From positions 1 to 64,000 of the forward strand of contig CAKZYA010000015.1 of the NCBI GenBank assembly GCA_937883755.1: a DNA stretch of 64,000 bases, given 5' to 3'. Under the pieces are notes generated by a model. The model saw only the letters and a list, made by a program, of their open reading frames with translations, did no database searches and was not told where the DNA came from. This DNA comes from an uncultured Flammeovirgaceae bacterium (lineage in GTDB: Bacteria > Bacteroidota > Bacteroidia > Cytophagales > Cyclobacteriaceae). This document shows, one piece after another, positions 27,622 to 37,421 of the stretch. The translations under genes were made by a program, and so were the position numbers. Numbering within the stretch: position 1 is the first letter of the stretch; every line of letters begins with the position of its first letter.

Positions 27622-28626
27622 TTAAGAGCGGGATAAGTATACTAACCCGGCAATACCCAAAGCTACGCCAGCCACCAAGGCAGCAGCCATTCCTCGATGA
27701 GTTGTAGCCTCTAACTCTAGGCTATTTTCTTTCGCCTCATTATCAAATGAACCATGCGCTCCTCGATCTTCAGCAATAGGTTCCCAAAGATTATCTGGAC
27801 GATTGAAGTTTTCAGGCTGGTCGGTTTGTTGCCCTGAATAACCAATCTTGGCTAAGATACGATCTAGTGTACCCGGAATAAACGCATTGCTAAGGGAAGT
27901 CTGTAACGGCGCCGTACCCACAGTTACCGAACGCCGTTTATGGTGGGCCGCATAATAAATGGCTCGAGCGGGTACTTCGGGTTGATAAATTTTTCCTATC
28001 GGCTTACTTTTCTTGGGTAAATAAGATTTCACCCAGTTAAACTGAGTGGTATTCACCGCTGAAGGGTGTACTATTGTAAGGTGTACGTCGCTTTTATCGT
28101 GAAGCAACTCGGCTCGCACTGAGTCAAAAAACCCGTTAGTAGCGTGCTTAGAGGCACAGTACGCTGATTGCAGTGGAATCCCCCGGTAGGCTAATGCTGA
28201 GCCCACTAATATAATAGTCCCCCTGTTGCGCGGTTTCATCCGTTTTAGTGCCACCATCGTACCATACACCATCCCTAGAAATGTCACATCCACTACCCTT
28301 TCAAACTCCTTGGCTTTTATCTGATCAAAGGAGGAAAACACATTTTGCATAGCGTTATTGACCCAAATATCAATTGAGCCAAGTTCCTTCTCTACTTGCT
28401 GGGCTGCATTTTCTACCTGTGTGTAGTCAGATACATCGGTTTTGATTACTAAAGCTTGACCGCCCAGTGCTTCGACATCGCGACGGGCACCTTCTAATCC
28501 TTCTTCGCCCCGAGCAAGCAGGGCAACTTTATATCCGTTTTTAGCAAATTCGCGAGCAGTGGCACGACCTACTCCACCGGAGGCTCCGGTAATGACTACT
28601 ACCGAAGAGGCAATACGTTCTGGCAT
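27622..28626 (-). CDS. SDR family oxidoreductase with C-terminal membrane anchor
   Basis: 334 aa. The Rossmann fold has TGASGGVG at 13-20, NNAM in the fourth strand region, and the catalytic set S143, Y156 and K160 (YCASK). After the SDR domain comes a polar 60-residue linker and a hydrophobic helix at about 313-331 (AALVAGVALGIAGLVYLS) ending in RS, so it is probably tail-anchored. This extended SDR type with a C-terminal helix is found in many bacteria; substrate not known. Confidence 0.9.
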   Translation of the reverse strand: MPERIASSVVVITGASGGVGRATAREFAKNGYKVALLARGEEGLEGARRDVEALGGQALVIKTDVSDYTQVENAAQQVEKELGSIDIWVNNAMQNVFSSFDQIKAKEFERVVDVTFLGMVYGTMVALKRMKPRNRGTIILVGSALAYRGIPLQSAYCASKHATNGFFDSVRAELLHDKSDVHLTIVHPSAVNTTQFNWVKSYLPKKSKPIGKIYQPEVPARAIYYAAHHKRRSVTVGTAPLQTSLSNAFIPGTLDRILAKIGYSGQQTDQPENFNRPDNLWEPIAEDRGAHGSFDNEAKENSLELEATTHRGMAAALVAGVALGIAGLVYLSRS

Positions 28627-28699
28627 AAACAGCTAGATTATGTAAGTCAAAAAAATCTTATACGTAAAAATGTGCTGAACGGATATTCATCCGACTCAT

Positions 28700-28870
28700 T
28701 TACTCGTGATCACCACCCTGACCTTGATCTTGGCTTTCGGGCTCCACAAAGCTTAAATTATATAGCACCATAATCAAAATGACCAAAGGCACTACGTGAA
28801 GCACAAAGTCCTGATGAAATTCTAAAAACAACAGCACATCATTCAAACTATACAGATTGAACCATTCCAT
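28700..28870 (-). CDS. Small ORF, predicted 56-aa single-pass membrane protein
   Basis: Translated by hand from the ATG at 28870: MEWFNLYSLNDVLLFLEFHQ, then a helix FVLHVVPLVILIMVLYNLSF at about residues 22-41, then an acidic tail with FVEPESQDQGQGGDHE. One helix with a polar C-terminus and a clean start and stop within a gap of about 590 bp makes it a fair small-protein candidate. No family recognised. It lies 73 bp upstream of the SDR gene on the same strand and could be cotranscribed with it. Confidence 0.5.
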   Translation of the reverse strand: MEWFNLYSLNDVLLFLEFHQDFVLHVVPLVILIMVLYNLSFVEPESQDQGQGGDHE

Positions 28871-29216
28871 TATACCAGAAATTATCTACCTACTGAATAA
28901 AAATACCTACTGACTATATAAGTAGTATATGGTATTCTGATATAAAAAGTTGCATTTTCGATCTAGTCTCTCCTAAACATATTGTAAGAAAGTGGCAAAT
29001 TTATCGCAGTTAAAAGAATAATATATTGTACATAAGATCGAAAATGATTAAAATCAGAATAATATTCTGATGGCTATCAAGGGTTATAGGATATAAGTAA
29101 GGCAATAGACCTGTTTTCTAGTAATATTCTAATACTATAATTATCTATTATACAATATTCCAAATCTACTCTGTTTAGCTATAAAAATGGGCGAATGTAC
29201 TATTTCACCAAACTTC
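28871..29216. other. AT-rich gene-free stretch
   Basis: About 345 bp of very AT-rich DNA between the PorU-like gene and the small ORF. No coding frame, RNA gene or clear hairpin is seen; it should contain the promoter of the small ORF and possibly the end of the PorU-like transcript. Confidence 0.55.
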
Positions 29217-32200
29217 CTACTGAAAGATCAGTCGCCCGGTGCGACTAACCACCTGGTTTTGTTCTCCGTAGAGGTAAAACCGATAGAGGTAAATGCCGGG
29301 CACTAATGTCTGTGGAACATCTGTAATTAGTGATCTACGAAAAGTTGACTCATCAATATCATTAGAAAAATTTTCTTCCCACTTGGTCATCAGTTCTCCC
29401 GTTGGGGAAAGTAAATGGACTTCAATACGATCAGGATCACTATCAGGATTCACCGAGAAATTAAATGACACTTCGTCAAAAGTTGGGTTAGGATAAACCG
29501 CGAAGGTTTCTAGGATAAATACTGAGTCAGGAACAATCGTAAAGTCCAGCGTTTGCTGAGTGGTATTCAAGTAATTGTCGGACGCCTGCAATATTAGACT
29601 ATGGTTACCTGGTGGTAAGTACGGCAATGGAAACGTAATATGCCCAACGGATGGATCATCTAATTCGGTTTCGTACCAATCTTGAATTTCTTGCTCGGCT
29701 TCACCATCAATTGACAAACGAATGGCATACTCGCCTGGTAACGTATTGATTCCACTAGGGTCAGCTAGTTCTACTAGTAACATAGGTTTATCGTACACCA
29801 CAGTAGTAGCTGGGTAGCTGATCTGATTTAAGAATAACTGCACTTTCGGTGGTGCTGAATCAGCGTCAGCTTCTAGAGGCAAACCTCCTAAACTCAACTC
29901 GTCAAAACGCCCCATAGCATCCACCTGCCGCTCTATATCTTCCGCATACATCCGAATATTACCGCTTCCTACTTCCGGTGAAAGATTCTTAGGAACACGA
30001 AGAGTAGCCGTGAACATCCCGCTATTTACACTAGCCTTTCCTTGAAAGATTCGAGCATCACGATCGTTATACTCCAGCACTTCCGTACCTTCGGTTCCTA
30101 ACGTAGATTTGGGTTGAGGCTGGGCAAAAAAATCTATAAAAACAGTGCCATTGAACTGAGTATCCGTATTATTCTCATCTTGAATTTCCCCTTGTAAAGT
30201 AACTACTTGCAGTGGACGTAAAGTGTCACCCGAAGTGGGGTTTGCCTGCCAATCGGTAATCACTGCTTCTCGTTGAGGAATAGCAAGAGACATAGAAGGA
30301 TCGCCCAGTAAAGTAAAGTTACGATTGGAGGTACCCGAGATACCTTGGTTCTTGGTTTCTCGAAAAATATCTCCTAAGCGGAATTGGCTTAGATCACTAC
30401 TTACTAGCACTTGATAGAAGGCTGAGCTAATCTCAAAATTAGCTCCGGTAAATACCGGACGAGCCGTTGTCAGCATGGCAATCGCCCCCCCCTCCGGATT
30501 TAATAATGCTCGTTCGGCTCCCGATTGTCGTCGAGGATCGTCGTAACGCCCAAACTCACAAGTAGCTGTTAGGAAAATAGGAAGTTGATCGTAGTTCTCC
30601 CAGGCATCAATCATGGGTAAATCTAGAATACGCTCGTCGGCCCAGGCGGTTTCCCCACCGTGCCCAATAAAATCTACTAAGAATATGCCTTGCCTTATCT
30701 TTTGATCTAACTTGTTACGGATTAGTGGTGCTGACCGTTCTGCCTGAGGATAAGCATCCATGAACAATCGCTCCGCCTGAAAAACAGTTTGAGACTCTGC
30801 TTGTGAAGCCAGGAAATCGGAACGCCGTTGGTGCTTATTTTCATCGCCATCATCGGCCACAAACAGCAGGTGCTGCTTCCATTTACCGAGTGTTGCTGGA
30901 TGAGTGGCGTAATGAATCAGTTTGTCTACCACAACCTTCGCCTCTTCCTGACTATTCACTGGAAGCCGTCCGATAGCTATATCTAAATCGTGGGGAAGGG
31001 CTTGAGTAGATTCCCGCCACTGCCCTTCCTGAGCATCCAGAAACCCAAAATAATCATCGGAAGCGTAACTGTGTACGTTGTGTAACGACTCGTAAGACTG
31101 ATAGGTAGGCACCACGTTGGTATTCCCTTCCGCTTTCAGATAATTATAGGAAGCATCGCCAAATAACAAAACGTAGCGTAGCGAATTATCTTGATTGTAA
31201 AGATGCCGAATATAATTACGAATCGCGGTTACATCCTGCCGCCCGGCTGAGAATGTACGATAAACATCGGAAAGTAGTGAGACCTGTACGCTTAGTTGGT
31301 CATGTTCGCGCCTAAACTGAGCTAACCGTTCAGCTTCACTTTGTAGAGCTTCGGTAGTAATGATGAGTAATTCAGGGGCATCGGCGTTGAGTATGTCACG
31401 ATGCGTTACTTTTCCGGTAAACGTCGGACGAAGCGTAACATCATCAGGCATAAACATGATATACTGACGAAGAGTGTCAGCAAACACCTGGAATGTGGCT
31501 CGTTCGTTTACTAAATTCCACCGCTGCTGCTCTACTTGCAGTGGGTCGGTAATATCCCAAACCAGCATATTGTCATTAGGTTGCTGAATTCGGAACTGCG
31601 AAATGCTCTGGACACTCATCATCGGATTGCGGAACAAGGCAGGTTGCCCTGCGTACCGAAGCGGATGTTCCAAATTCAACGTTACGTAGTCTAGGTAGCC
31701 TACTCCTCCATCATCAATTGAATTGATTTGCACAGTTGGCGAACCTAGCTCTTCACTCTCGAGACGAGCATTGTACTGAACAGTAGCAGAACGCCCCCGA
31801 TAACCGTACAGCGTTTGCTGGGCAGCATTGGGTTCAACCGTACCGACAGCTTGCTGATTTAGAGAAACCTCGTAGCTAGATTTGGTGCTAGCAATAGATA
31901 CGATTGATGTTTTTAGTTTAGCCTCACTTCCGGCTACCACCGCTGCGGTCTGAAAAGGAATAATCAGCGTAGGATTTTCTTCTTCAAAGGCTTCACCAAA
32001 CCACTCTCTACCCGAACTCACAATGTTTGTTTCCTGCCTCTCGTGATGGTAGACACCCACGTAAGTCTCAACGGGTGAACCCCAGCCAAAGGCCAGACTG
32101 GGTTTCTTAGGAATGATATTCAGTGGTTTATCTTCAATTACCAAGAACAGAAAATTCTCTCGGGCGTAAGGGTTTTGCTGAATTTCATAAAAATTATTCA

Positions 32201-32636
32201 GTGGATCGTAGACCATCTGGTCAGGCCCTTCAGCATACACTAGAAAGTAGTCTTCTTGATCAAAGGTACTATCCGTAAAACCCAACGGATAAATAGCCAA
32301 CTCGGTAAGCTGAGGTACTTCCATTAAATTACTCTGCGGTACAGCTCCCCCTCGTTGACTGTAAACATGAATCTGGTTTGGATCAAGCTGATTAACCGCT
32401 ACACCAGCTTCTTTCAACAATTCATAGTCAATCCGGTATACGCCATCTTCAGTGACATGAAACTGATACACCTCTCCTGCGGGCATCTGCCCCCAGCTCG
32501 GGGTAGTTAGTACTAAAAGAAAAACAAAGATGTAAGGTAACGGCACGAAGAAAAAAAACAACGAGCTGCTCTCCCCCTTCTCCAAAGAGGGCAAGGGGGA
32601 TTTAAAAAATTCGCAACTATCTCCTGAGCTACCCAA
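29217..32636 (-). CDS. PorU-like C25 (gingipain-family) peptidase with T9SS sorting domain
   Basis: Up to 1139 aa, exported and predicted to be at the cell surface. The C25 domain occupies about residues 420-790, with a catalytic His at about 659 (DFIGHGGETAWADE) and Cys at about 693 (TATCEFGRYDDP). Ig-like modules follow, and the last 90 residues form a type A T9SS sorting domain (FAVYPNPTFDEVSFNFSV and a terminal GRLIFQ). PorU is the sortase that cleaves T9SS signals and attaches cargo; PorU2-like paralogues exist, and no porV gene is adjacent, so I do not assign the symbol. The start is uncertain: the first available codon is a TTG at 32636, no ATG precedes the signal peptide (LPYIFVFLLVLTTPSWGQ), and a GGGGGA palindrome lies in the leader. 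Confidence 0.82.
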   Translation of the reverse strand: MGSSGDSCEFFKSPLPSLEKGESSSLFFFFVPLPYIFVFLLVLTTPSWGQMPAGEVYQFHVTEDGVYRIDYELLKEAGVAVNQLDPNQIHVYSQRGGAVPQSNLMEVPQLTELAIYPLGFTDSTFDQEDYFLVYAEGPDQMVYDPLNNFYEIQQNPYARENFLFLVIEDKPLNIIPKKPSLAFGWGSPVETYVGVYHHERQETNIVSSGREWFGEAFEEENPTLIIPFQTAAVVAGSEAKLKTSIVSIASTKSSYEVSLNQQAVGTVEPNAAQQTLYGYRGRSATVQYNARLESEELGSPTVQINSIDDGGVGYLDYVTLNLEHPLRYAGQPALFRNPMMSVQSISQFRIQQPNDNMLVWDITDPLQVEQQRWNLVNERATFQVFADTLRQYIMFMPDDVTLRPTFTGKVTHRDILNADAPELLIITTEALQSEAERLAQFRREHDQLSVQVSLLSDVYRTFSAGRQDVTAIRNYIRHLYNQDNSLRYVLLFGDASYNYLKAEGNTNVVPTYQSYESLHNVHSYASDDYFGFLDAQEGQWRESTQALPHDLDIAIGRLPVNSQEEAKVVVDKLIHYATHPATLGKWKQHLLFVADDGDENKHQRRSDFLASQAESQTVFQAERLFMDAYPQAERSAPLIRNKLDQKIRQGIFLVDFIGHGGETAWADERILDLPMIDAWENYDQLPIFLTATCEFGRYDDPRRQSGAERALLNPEGGAIAMLTTARPVFTGANFEISSAFYQVLVSSDLSQFRLGDIFRETKNQGISGTSNRNFTLLGDPSMSLAIPQREAVITDWQANPTSGDTLRPLQVVTLQGEIQDENNTDTQFNGTVFIDFFAQPQPKSTLGTEGTEVLEYNDRDARIFQGKASVNSGMFTATLRVPKNLSPEVGSGNIRMYAEDIERQVDAMGRFDELSLGGLPLEADADSAPPKVQLFLNQISYPATTVVYDKPMLLVELADPSGINTLPGEYAIRLSIDGEAEQEIQDWYETELDDPSVGHITFPLPYLPPGNHSLILQASDNYLNTTQQTLDFTIVPDSVFILETFAVYPNPTFDEVSFNFSVNPDSDPDRIEVHLLSPTGELMTKWEENFSNDIDESTFRRSLITDVPQTLVPGIYLYRFYLYGEQNQVVSRTGRLIFQ
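32572..32600. repeat. CCCCC/GGGGG inverted repeat at the start of the PorU-like gene
   Basis: TCCCCCTT (32572-32579) pairs with AAGGGGGA (32593-32600). It falls inside the N-terminal codons of the annotated frame (residues about 13-22) upstream of the hydrophobic signal. Similar C5/G5 palindromes are scattered in Bacteroidetes genomes in my recollection. Its position suggests insertion into the leader, or an mRNA hairpin over the start region. Confidence 0.6.
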
Positions 32637-32651
32637 TTACCCTATTTATTT

Positions 32652-34598
32652 TTAGTACGCACCGCCAACCTTGCGTTGGTTCCAGTCTTCGTTATCGGCA
32701 AAAGTAGGTAATTTCTGGGGTACTTGATTTACCTGAGCCGTATCTGTCAGGGACCCCATAAAGGCCACAAGATCAGCTTGCTCTTGGTCAGTTAGGTTGA
32801 GCGGATCAGGCGGCAATGTTTGGTAAGGCACATCCAATCCCATACCTTCCCCTCCACCTTGATTGTAGAAATCAACCACTTCTTCCAGCGTTTCATATAC
32901 CCCATTGTGCATATAGGGAGCAGTCAGGGCAACATTTCGTATGGTGGTGGTTTTAAATGAGTGCTTGTAGAAATCTACATATTCCTTAATTACGCCTAAG
33001 GCCCTTCCTAAATCATCGTCCATCACCATCGATGCGGTATCCGTTGTATTAGGTACTCCCAACACTTCTGATTCTGACTCATGGTAGATTGGAGGAACTA
33101 AACCATTGAAAGTGGGAGCGAAGTGACAAGTACCACAAGCCGCTTTGCCCATGAACAAATTAAATCCTCGCTTCACTGAGGCATCCAGCAATTCTTGTTC
33201 ACCCCGAACGTACTGATCAAAAGGAGATGATAAACTTTTCAGGGAAACGATGTACGTAGCTAATGCTGTCGTTAGCGTGTGCTTGTTTACTGGATCATCC
33301 TTCATTTCGGAAAAAGCCTCAGAAAACATGGCTAGGTAGTCTTCGCTTCGCTCGATTTTTTCAAATACCGCCAAGTAGCTGGTCTGAAACTCCCGATGAT
33401 CGTAAACAACGTGATCCATCTGATCTTCTAATACTTCCGAACGTAAGTCGTAAAAGTAACGATCAGCGTAGGCTGCATTAAGCAAGGTTGGAGCATTTCG
33501 TTTTACGGTTCCCTCGCTGTTGGTTGCCAGACTTTTCGCCAGACCATCCGTAAAAGCTTTCTCCGGCTGATGACAAGAGGCACAGGAGCGTTCGTTATTA
33601 TTAGACAGAATAGGATCAAAGAAGAGCGTTCGCCCTAGCTGCACTGTAGCATCAGTATAACTTTGAGAAGACATCCGAGTGTAGTAAAACGGGTTCAGAA
33701 AATCTTCGTCAAAAATATTTTTAGCAAAGTAGTTAATCGCGTGTTTACGGTAGGGTGAAGTAGTTTCGTAGTAGGTTTCAATTTGTAGCGCTAACTGAGC
33801 GTCCAACAGGTCAGCGTACAGCGGATTAATATAATCCTTTAGAAAACCAAGGCGATCAAACGTATTGAAATCTTGATTTTTTGCCAGATAATCTACTGCT
33901 TCGGCGACCGTACTTTCTAACTCTCGAGCAAGCTTAGCATCTTTCGCCTCTACCAACGGAATGTAAAGTTGAATAGCATTTTGCAACGAAATTAACACTC
34001 GAGAAGCCTCCGGTAATGAGTTAGCTAGCACCGGCGAATCAAACCCAGTCACTCCTAACGTAAATACCCGGATCAACGCCATGCGTGCGGCTTCAATTAC
34101 CTGACGGTCGGTAAGATACGTTTGGCGCAAAAACGATAGCTCCTGAGCACTTCGGCTCAAGGCTTCACTATAAGCTACAATTGCTTCTTTTTCTTCTAAG
34201 GGATTATCGCTGAATAGTGTCTCTTCTAGTATCTGGAATCCCTCCGGCTCCACAATACTTAGCTGAGGAGCATTAGGTTCTAGCGACAATAGTGGCGCAC
34301 CATTGATGTAGTTACCAATAAACTCTTCATCAAGATAAGCCGCCAGAAACTCAATGGTTTTATAAGCGTAGCGAGCTTCTATAAAATCCTGCTGAGCCTG
34401 CTCTAGGTTAGTTTCAGCTAACTGAAGGGTATTCTGATGCAGTCGCTCGCAAGCTGATTGGAAAGTACGTAGATCATCTAAGAACTGGGTCTTGATTTCT
34501 GCGGCTGGACTTAACACCTGCTTTTTTTCCGGTCGGAAAGAAGTAGTTAACGCACCAGCGAATATTAGTATAGATAGTAGTAGTAATAATCTTTTCAT
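32652..34598 (-). CDS. Di-haem cytochrome c peroxidase (CcpA/MauG family) with N-terminal helical domain
   Basis: 648-aa exported protein (signal MKRLLLLLSILIFAGALTTS). The C-terminal 340 residues form a bacterial di-haem peroxidase: first haem motif CASCH at about 339-343 and second CGTCH at about 488-492, then the MHNGVYETLEEVVDFYN segment typical of the family. The first 300 residues are helical (KTQFLDDLRTFQSACERLH, then LDEEFIGNYINGAPLLSLEP) and look imelysin-like, though the usual GxHxxE metal motif is not visible. Such fusions are found in Bacteroidetes. It probably reduces H2O2 or oxidises a protein or metal substrate in the periplasm. It may be cotranscribed with the PorU-like gene 15 bp downstream. 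Confidence 0.88.
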   Translation of the reverse strand: MKRLLLLLSILIFAGALTTSFRPEKKQVLSPAAEIKTQFLDDLRTFQSACERLHQNTLQLAETNLEQAQQDFIEARYAYKTIEFLAAYLDEEFIGNYINGAPLLSLEPNAPQLSIVEPEGFQILEETLFSDNPLEEKEAIVAYSEALSRSAQELSFLRQTYLTDRQVIEAARMALIRVFTLGVTGFDSPVLANSLPEASRVLISLQNAIQLYIPLVEAKDAKLARELESTVAEAVDYLAKNQDFNTFDRLGFLKDYINPLYADLLDAQLALQIETYYETTSPYRKHAINYFAKNIFDEDFLNPFYYTRMSSQSYTDATVQLGRTLFFDPILSNNNERSCASCHQPEKAFTDGLAKSLATNSEGTVKRNAPTLLNAAYADRYFYDLRSEVLEDQMDHVVYDHREFQTSYLAVFEKIERSEDYLAMFSEAFSEMKDDPVNKHTLTTALATYIVSLKSLSSPFDQYVRGEQELLDASVKRGFNLFMGKAACGTCHFAPTFNGLVPPIYHESESEVLGVPNTTDTASMVMDDDLGRALGVIKEYVDFYKHSFKTTTIRNVALTAPYMHNGVYETLEEVVDFYNQGGGEGMGLDVPYQTLPPDPLNLTDQEQADLVAFMGSLTDTAQVNQVPQKLPTFADNEDWNQRKVGGAY

Positions 34599-34611
34599 AG
34601 ACGGATAGATT

Positions 34612-34650
34612 AGGAGAAAAAAAGGCTAAAGCGCACTACACTTTAGCCTT
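34612..34650 (-). terminator. Rho-independent terminator after the PhoX-like gene
   Basis: AAGGCTAAAG (34622-34631) pairs with CTTTAGCCTT (34641-34650): 10-bp stem, 9-nt loop, and on the minus strand a run of seven T. It ends 18 bp after the PhoX-like stop and 13 bp before the peroxidase ATG, so the peroxidase gene must have its own promoter or depend on readthrough. Confidence 0.88.
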
Positions 34651-34667
34651 CCGATATGTCTGAAATG

Positions 34668-36548
34668 TTATTCTAAGATAAATTTAGCTCCTACTGCCTT
34701 CTGGGACTCGAGGCCATAAGCTTTCATGATGTAGGCACCCGGCTGAAGATCGTGAACATCAACCTCCGTTACGTTACGAATCACTCGTAGACGACGCCCC
34801 ATCACATCGTACAATGCCATATCTACGCGCTCGTTAGTCCGAAGCACGCGCTGAACATGATCAGCCCAGAATTTTAGACCCTCTACTTCAGTTACTTGGT
34901 CGTCAATAGAAGTAATAGCAGCTACGGCATCGTCCCATCCGGTGATAGCGTAGGTAAGCGAGTTATTGTAGGGGAAAGGGTTGTCAGTAGATGGATGCTG
35001 AGAGTTCAGCAATAATGTTTTTCCATCAGGAGTAGCCTGAGCACCGGTTACTTCAGCACCTACTGGTACAATAGAGATACGAACCAAATCATCTACGGTA
35101 GGATTTGACTTATTCATATCCAGTAAAAATGCTTCACAGGTACGGTTATTGATTCCAGCGGGAACTCGGGCATTAGAAGTACCGTTCAGGTCTTCATTGA
35201 TAACCATGTACGGCTGACCGTTTACCACCATTACGTTCAACCCATCAGGATTAGTTAGATGCTTATTGGGATAAGCAGCTACCTCTGGCGATTCTTCGTA
35301 GAAAGGTCCACCATCTAGGTAAGTTTCTACTTTGTCGGTAGCGATGTCGTATACTAGAATTCTTCCGTAGTAATCGTTAAAAAAACCAGCCTCAACAAAG
35401 TCCAGTACTTGACCGTCAGTCTTAGCTTCCAGATTAGGGTGACGAGCGCGCACCGGCTCTAGCCAGTGGTAATCTAAAACACCGCCCATAGCAGTAGCAT
35501 CTACAAATCGGGTACCTAAGTTGTCGCGGCCTGTCTCGCTCATGTAGACTTTCCCATCGTAGTAAGTAAGCCACTCGAGCCGGTTATACATAGTAGCTCC
35601 TCGGGAAAGTGCTGAATCAGCAAAATACAGCATTTCATCGAGCGACATGTTATCCATCATGAGCCAGTTACCGTTGATGGTGTCGTTAAGATCATGTTTG
35701 TATACGTAAGTAGTTCCGCGAGTAAAATCGCCCGGAGTATCAGCTACAAATTTGGTAAACAGACCAGGAGTAGCATCAGCTCCCAGATAAACCGTTTGGT
35801 TATCAGGCAAGACAACCCCACCTTCAAACGGCTGACGACCCCAGTTATACTGCTTACGGATGGCCTTGGCTTCGCGGGGATCAATCTCTACCATATAATT
35901 GAAATTCTGGTACTTCTCAATAGTGGACCCAGCGAACTCACCAGGAAGATCAGTAGTAATCGTAAAATCCGATGTGTCGGTAACTCCACCACCGTCGCGA
36001 TAAATTGAACCATTGCTGGTGCGGAACCATTCTTCGGCAGTCCAGATACGACCGTCGTAAGCCGAGGTGATACCACCGCAGTTCATACCAGTTTCACCCA
36101 CAGTGTTTACGAAATCCACATTGAAGAACTTACCACTTCTTCCATCAGAAAGAATTTGTTCTACTATTTCTAATGTATCGGTATTCGGGTCACGACGTAC
36201 TTTGAAAACGGTCATACCACCGCCGTCACCGATGCTATCGTTAGCTAAAATCATTTCATGGTTAACAGAAACCCAACCTAGATCATCACTATCAGGGTCA
36301 GGGGTAAACCCAATGAAATCGTGCCACTGCTTCGCCAGAGCTTCACCAGCAGCATTGCCATAGGTAGCAGTAGTTTGAACTTTATCGGACTGGCCAACAA
36401 ACAGAACTTGATACTTGAGCGGCGAAGGAGGCATCACCACGGTTTCGGGCAGCCAAGTGGTGTCTACTTCAACATCGAAAAAAAACTGAGCGTGAGAGTT
36501 ATAGCAGAAGAATACAACTGCCAAAAGAGACAAGTAATACTTTTTCAT
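34668..36548 (-). CDS. PhoX-like (DUF839) secreted protein with T9SS sorting domain
   Basis: From the ATG at 36548 (MKKYYLSLLAVVFFCYNSHAQ, a clear signal peptide) the protein is about 626 aa. The main part is a DUF839/PhoX-like beta-propeller; PhoX enzymes are Ca/Fe-dependent alkaline phosphatases. Recognisable stretches are DDLGWVSVNHEMIL, GMNCGGITSAYDGRIWTAEEW and the EGGVVLPDNQTVYLGADATPG region, and the Cys in MNCGG is reminiscent of PhoX. The last 80 residues (VEGLKFWADHVQRV to AKFILE) form a T9SS type A domain. So it is probably surface-displayed or released. The frame upstream to 36590 adds residues before the signal and is rejected. Phosphatase activity is inference. Confidence 0.85.
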   Translation of the reverse strand: MKKYYLSLLAVVFFCYNSHAQFFFDVEVDTTWLPETVVMPPSPLKYQVLFVGQSDKVQTTATYGNAAGEALAKQWHDFIGFTPDPDSDDLGWVSVNHEMILANDSIGDGGGMTVFKVRRDPNTDTLEIVEQILSDGRSGKFFNVDFVNTVGETGMNCGGITSAYDGRIWTAEEWFRTSNGSIYRDGGGVTDTSDFTITTDLPGEFAGSTIEKYQNFNYMVEIDPREAKAIRKQYNWGRQPFEGGVVLPDNQTVYLGADATPGLFTKFVADTPGDFTRGTTYVYKHDLNDTINGNWLMMDNMSLDEMLYFADSALSRGATMYNRLEWLTYYDGKVYMSETGRDNLGTRFVDATAMGGVLDYHWLEPVRARHPNLEAKTDGQVLDFVEAGFFNDYYGRILVYDIATDKVETYLDGGPFYEESPEVAAYPNKHLTNPDGLNVMVVNGQPYMVINEDLNGTSNARVPAGINNRTCEAFLLDMNKSNPTVDDLVRISIVPVGAEVTGAQATPDGKTLLLNSQHPSTDNPFPYNNSLTYAITGWDDAVAAITSIDDQVTEVEGLKFWADHVQRVLRTNERVDMALYDVMGRRLRVIRNVTEVDVHDLQPGAYIMKAYGLESQKAVGAKFILE

Positions 36549-36841
36549 GATAAAAATTAAGGTTGTACTATTGATGAAAACTGGGCTCAATTTAGTACTA
36601 AGCCTCTGCCGAACAGTTACCTCAATTTTACCATTCTGTGAATGAATTATTACCTATGTTAACTGAATATTATATTTCAAGAAAATTTCAGACAAACTAC
36701 TTACGACAAAAGTAAATTTGTGTTTAATCGGAAATACTTATTAAAAAAGCATGTATTACTCCAAGCTAATATTTGCCTAGAATGATCACAATCATCAATT
36801 AGGATCTGTATTTGATCGTGTGACTACAGAGATAGCTCGTC

Positions 36842-37402
36842 CTACTTCTTGTTCTTTTTCTTCTCGATAACATCACGGATACGAGCCGCACTTTGGTAAT
36901 CTTCTTTAGCAATTAGTTTAGCTAGCAAAGCTTCCAGTTCTTTTAGTGGGTAGTCAGAGAAAGGTCCCTTTTTGCCTACTACTGCGGATAACTCATTAGT
37001 AAATCCTACTGCATTAAGCACCTCTGAAGTGGTATAAATAGGGCAAGTGAAACGCACCGAAAGCGCGATGGCATCGGAACTTCGGGCTTCTATGGTGATG
37101 GCCTTTCCTGATGAATTCTTTAGCTGGAGCTGCGCGTAAAATATATTTTCCTCTAGCTTGTATATAAACACTTCTTTTAACGTAACCTGGAGAGCTTCTA
37201 ATGTTTGCTTAAATAGGTCGTGGGTAAGCGGCCGCTGAGGCTGCATATTTTCCAAAGTCATAGCAATGGCTTGCGCTTCACCTCTACCAATTACGATCGG
37301 CAAACGACGTCCATTAGGGCGTTCCTCTAGTATCAGGGCGAAATTACCTGGGTGCGATTCGCTATCGGTAAGTGCTACTACGTCTAAGGCTATTTTTTCC
37401 AT
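36842..37402 (-). CDS. Bifunctional nuclease family protein (DUF151) with UVR motif
   Basis: 186 aa. Residues 1-130 match the DUF151 fold (LPIVIGRGEAQAIAMTLENM, then RPLTHDLFKQTLEAL and SSDAIALSVRFTCPIYT). The C-terminal 35 residues (LKELEALLAKLIAKEDYQSAARIRDVIEKKK) are a UvrB/UvrC-type motif. Related proteins in plants and bacteria show nuclease activity, but the bacterial role is not settled. It lies 143 bp downstream of the hydrogenase locus on the same strand, separated by two palindromic repeats. Confidence 0.88.
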   Translation of the reverse strand: MEKIALDVVALTDSESHPGNFALILEERPNGRRLPIVIGRGEAQAIAMTLENMQPQRPLTHDLFKQTLEALQVTLKEVFIYKLEENIFYAQLQLKNSSGKAITIEARSSDAIALSVRFTCPIYTTSEVLNAVGFTNELSAVVGKKGPFSDYPLKELEALLAKLIAKEDYQSAARIRDVIEKKKNKK

Positions 37403-37421
37403 AATCCGGGTTTTACGGTAT

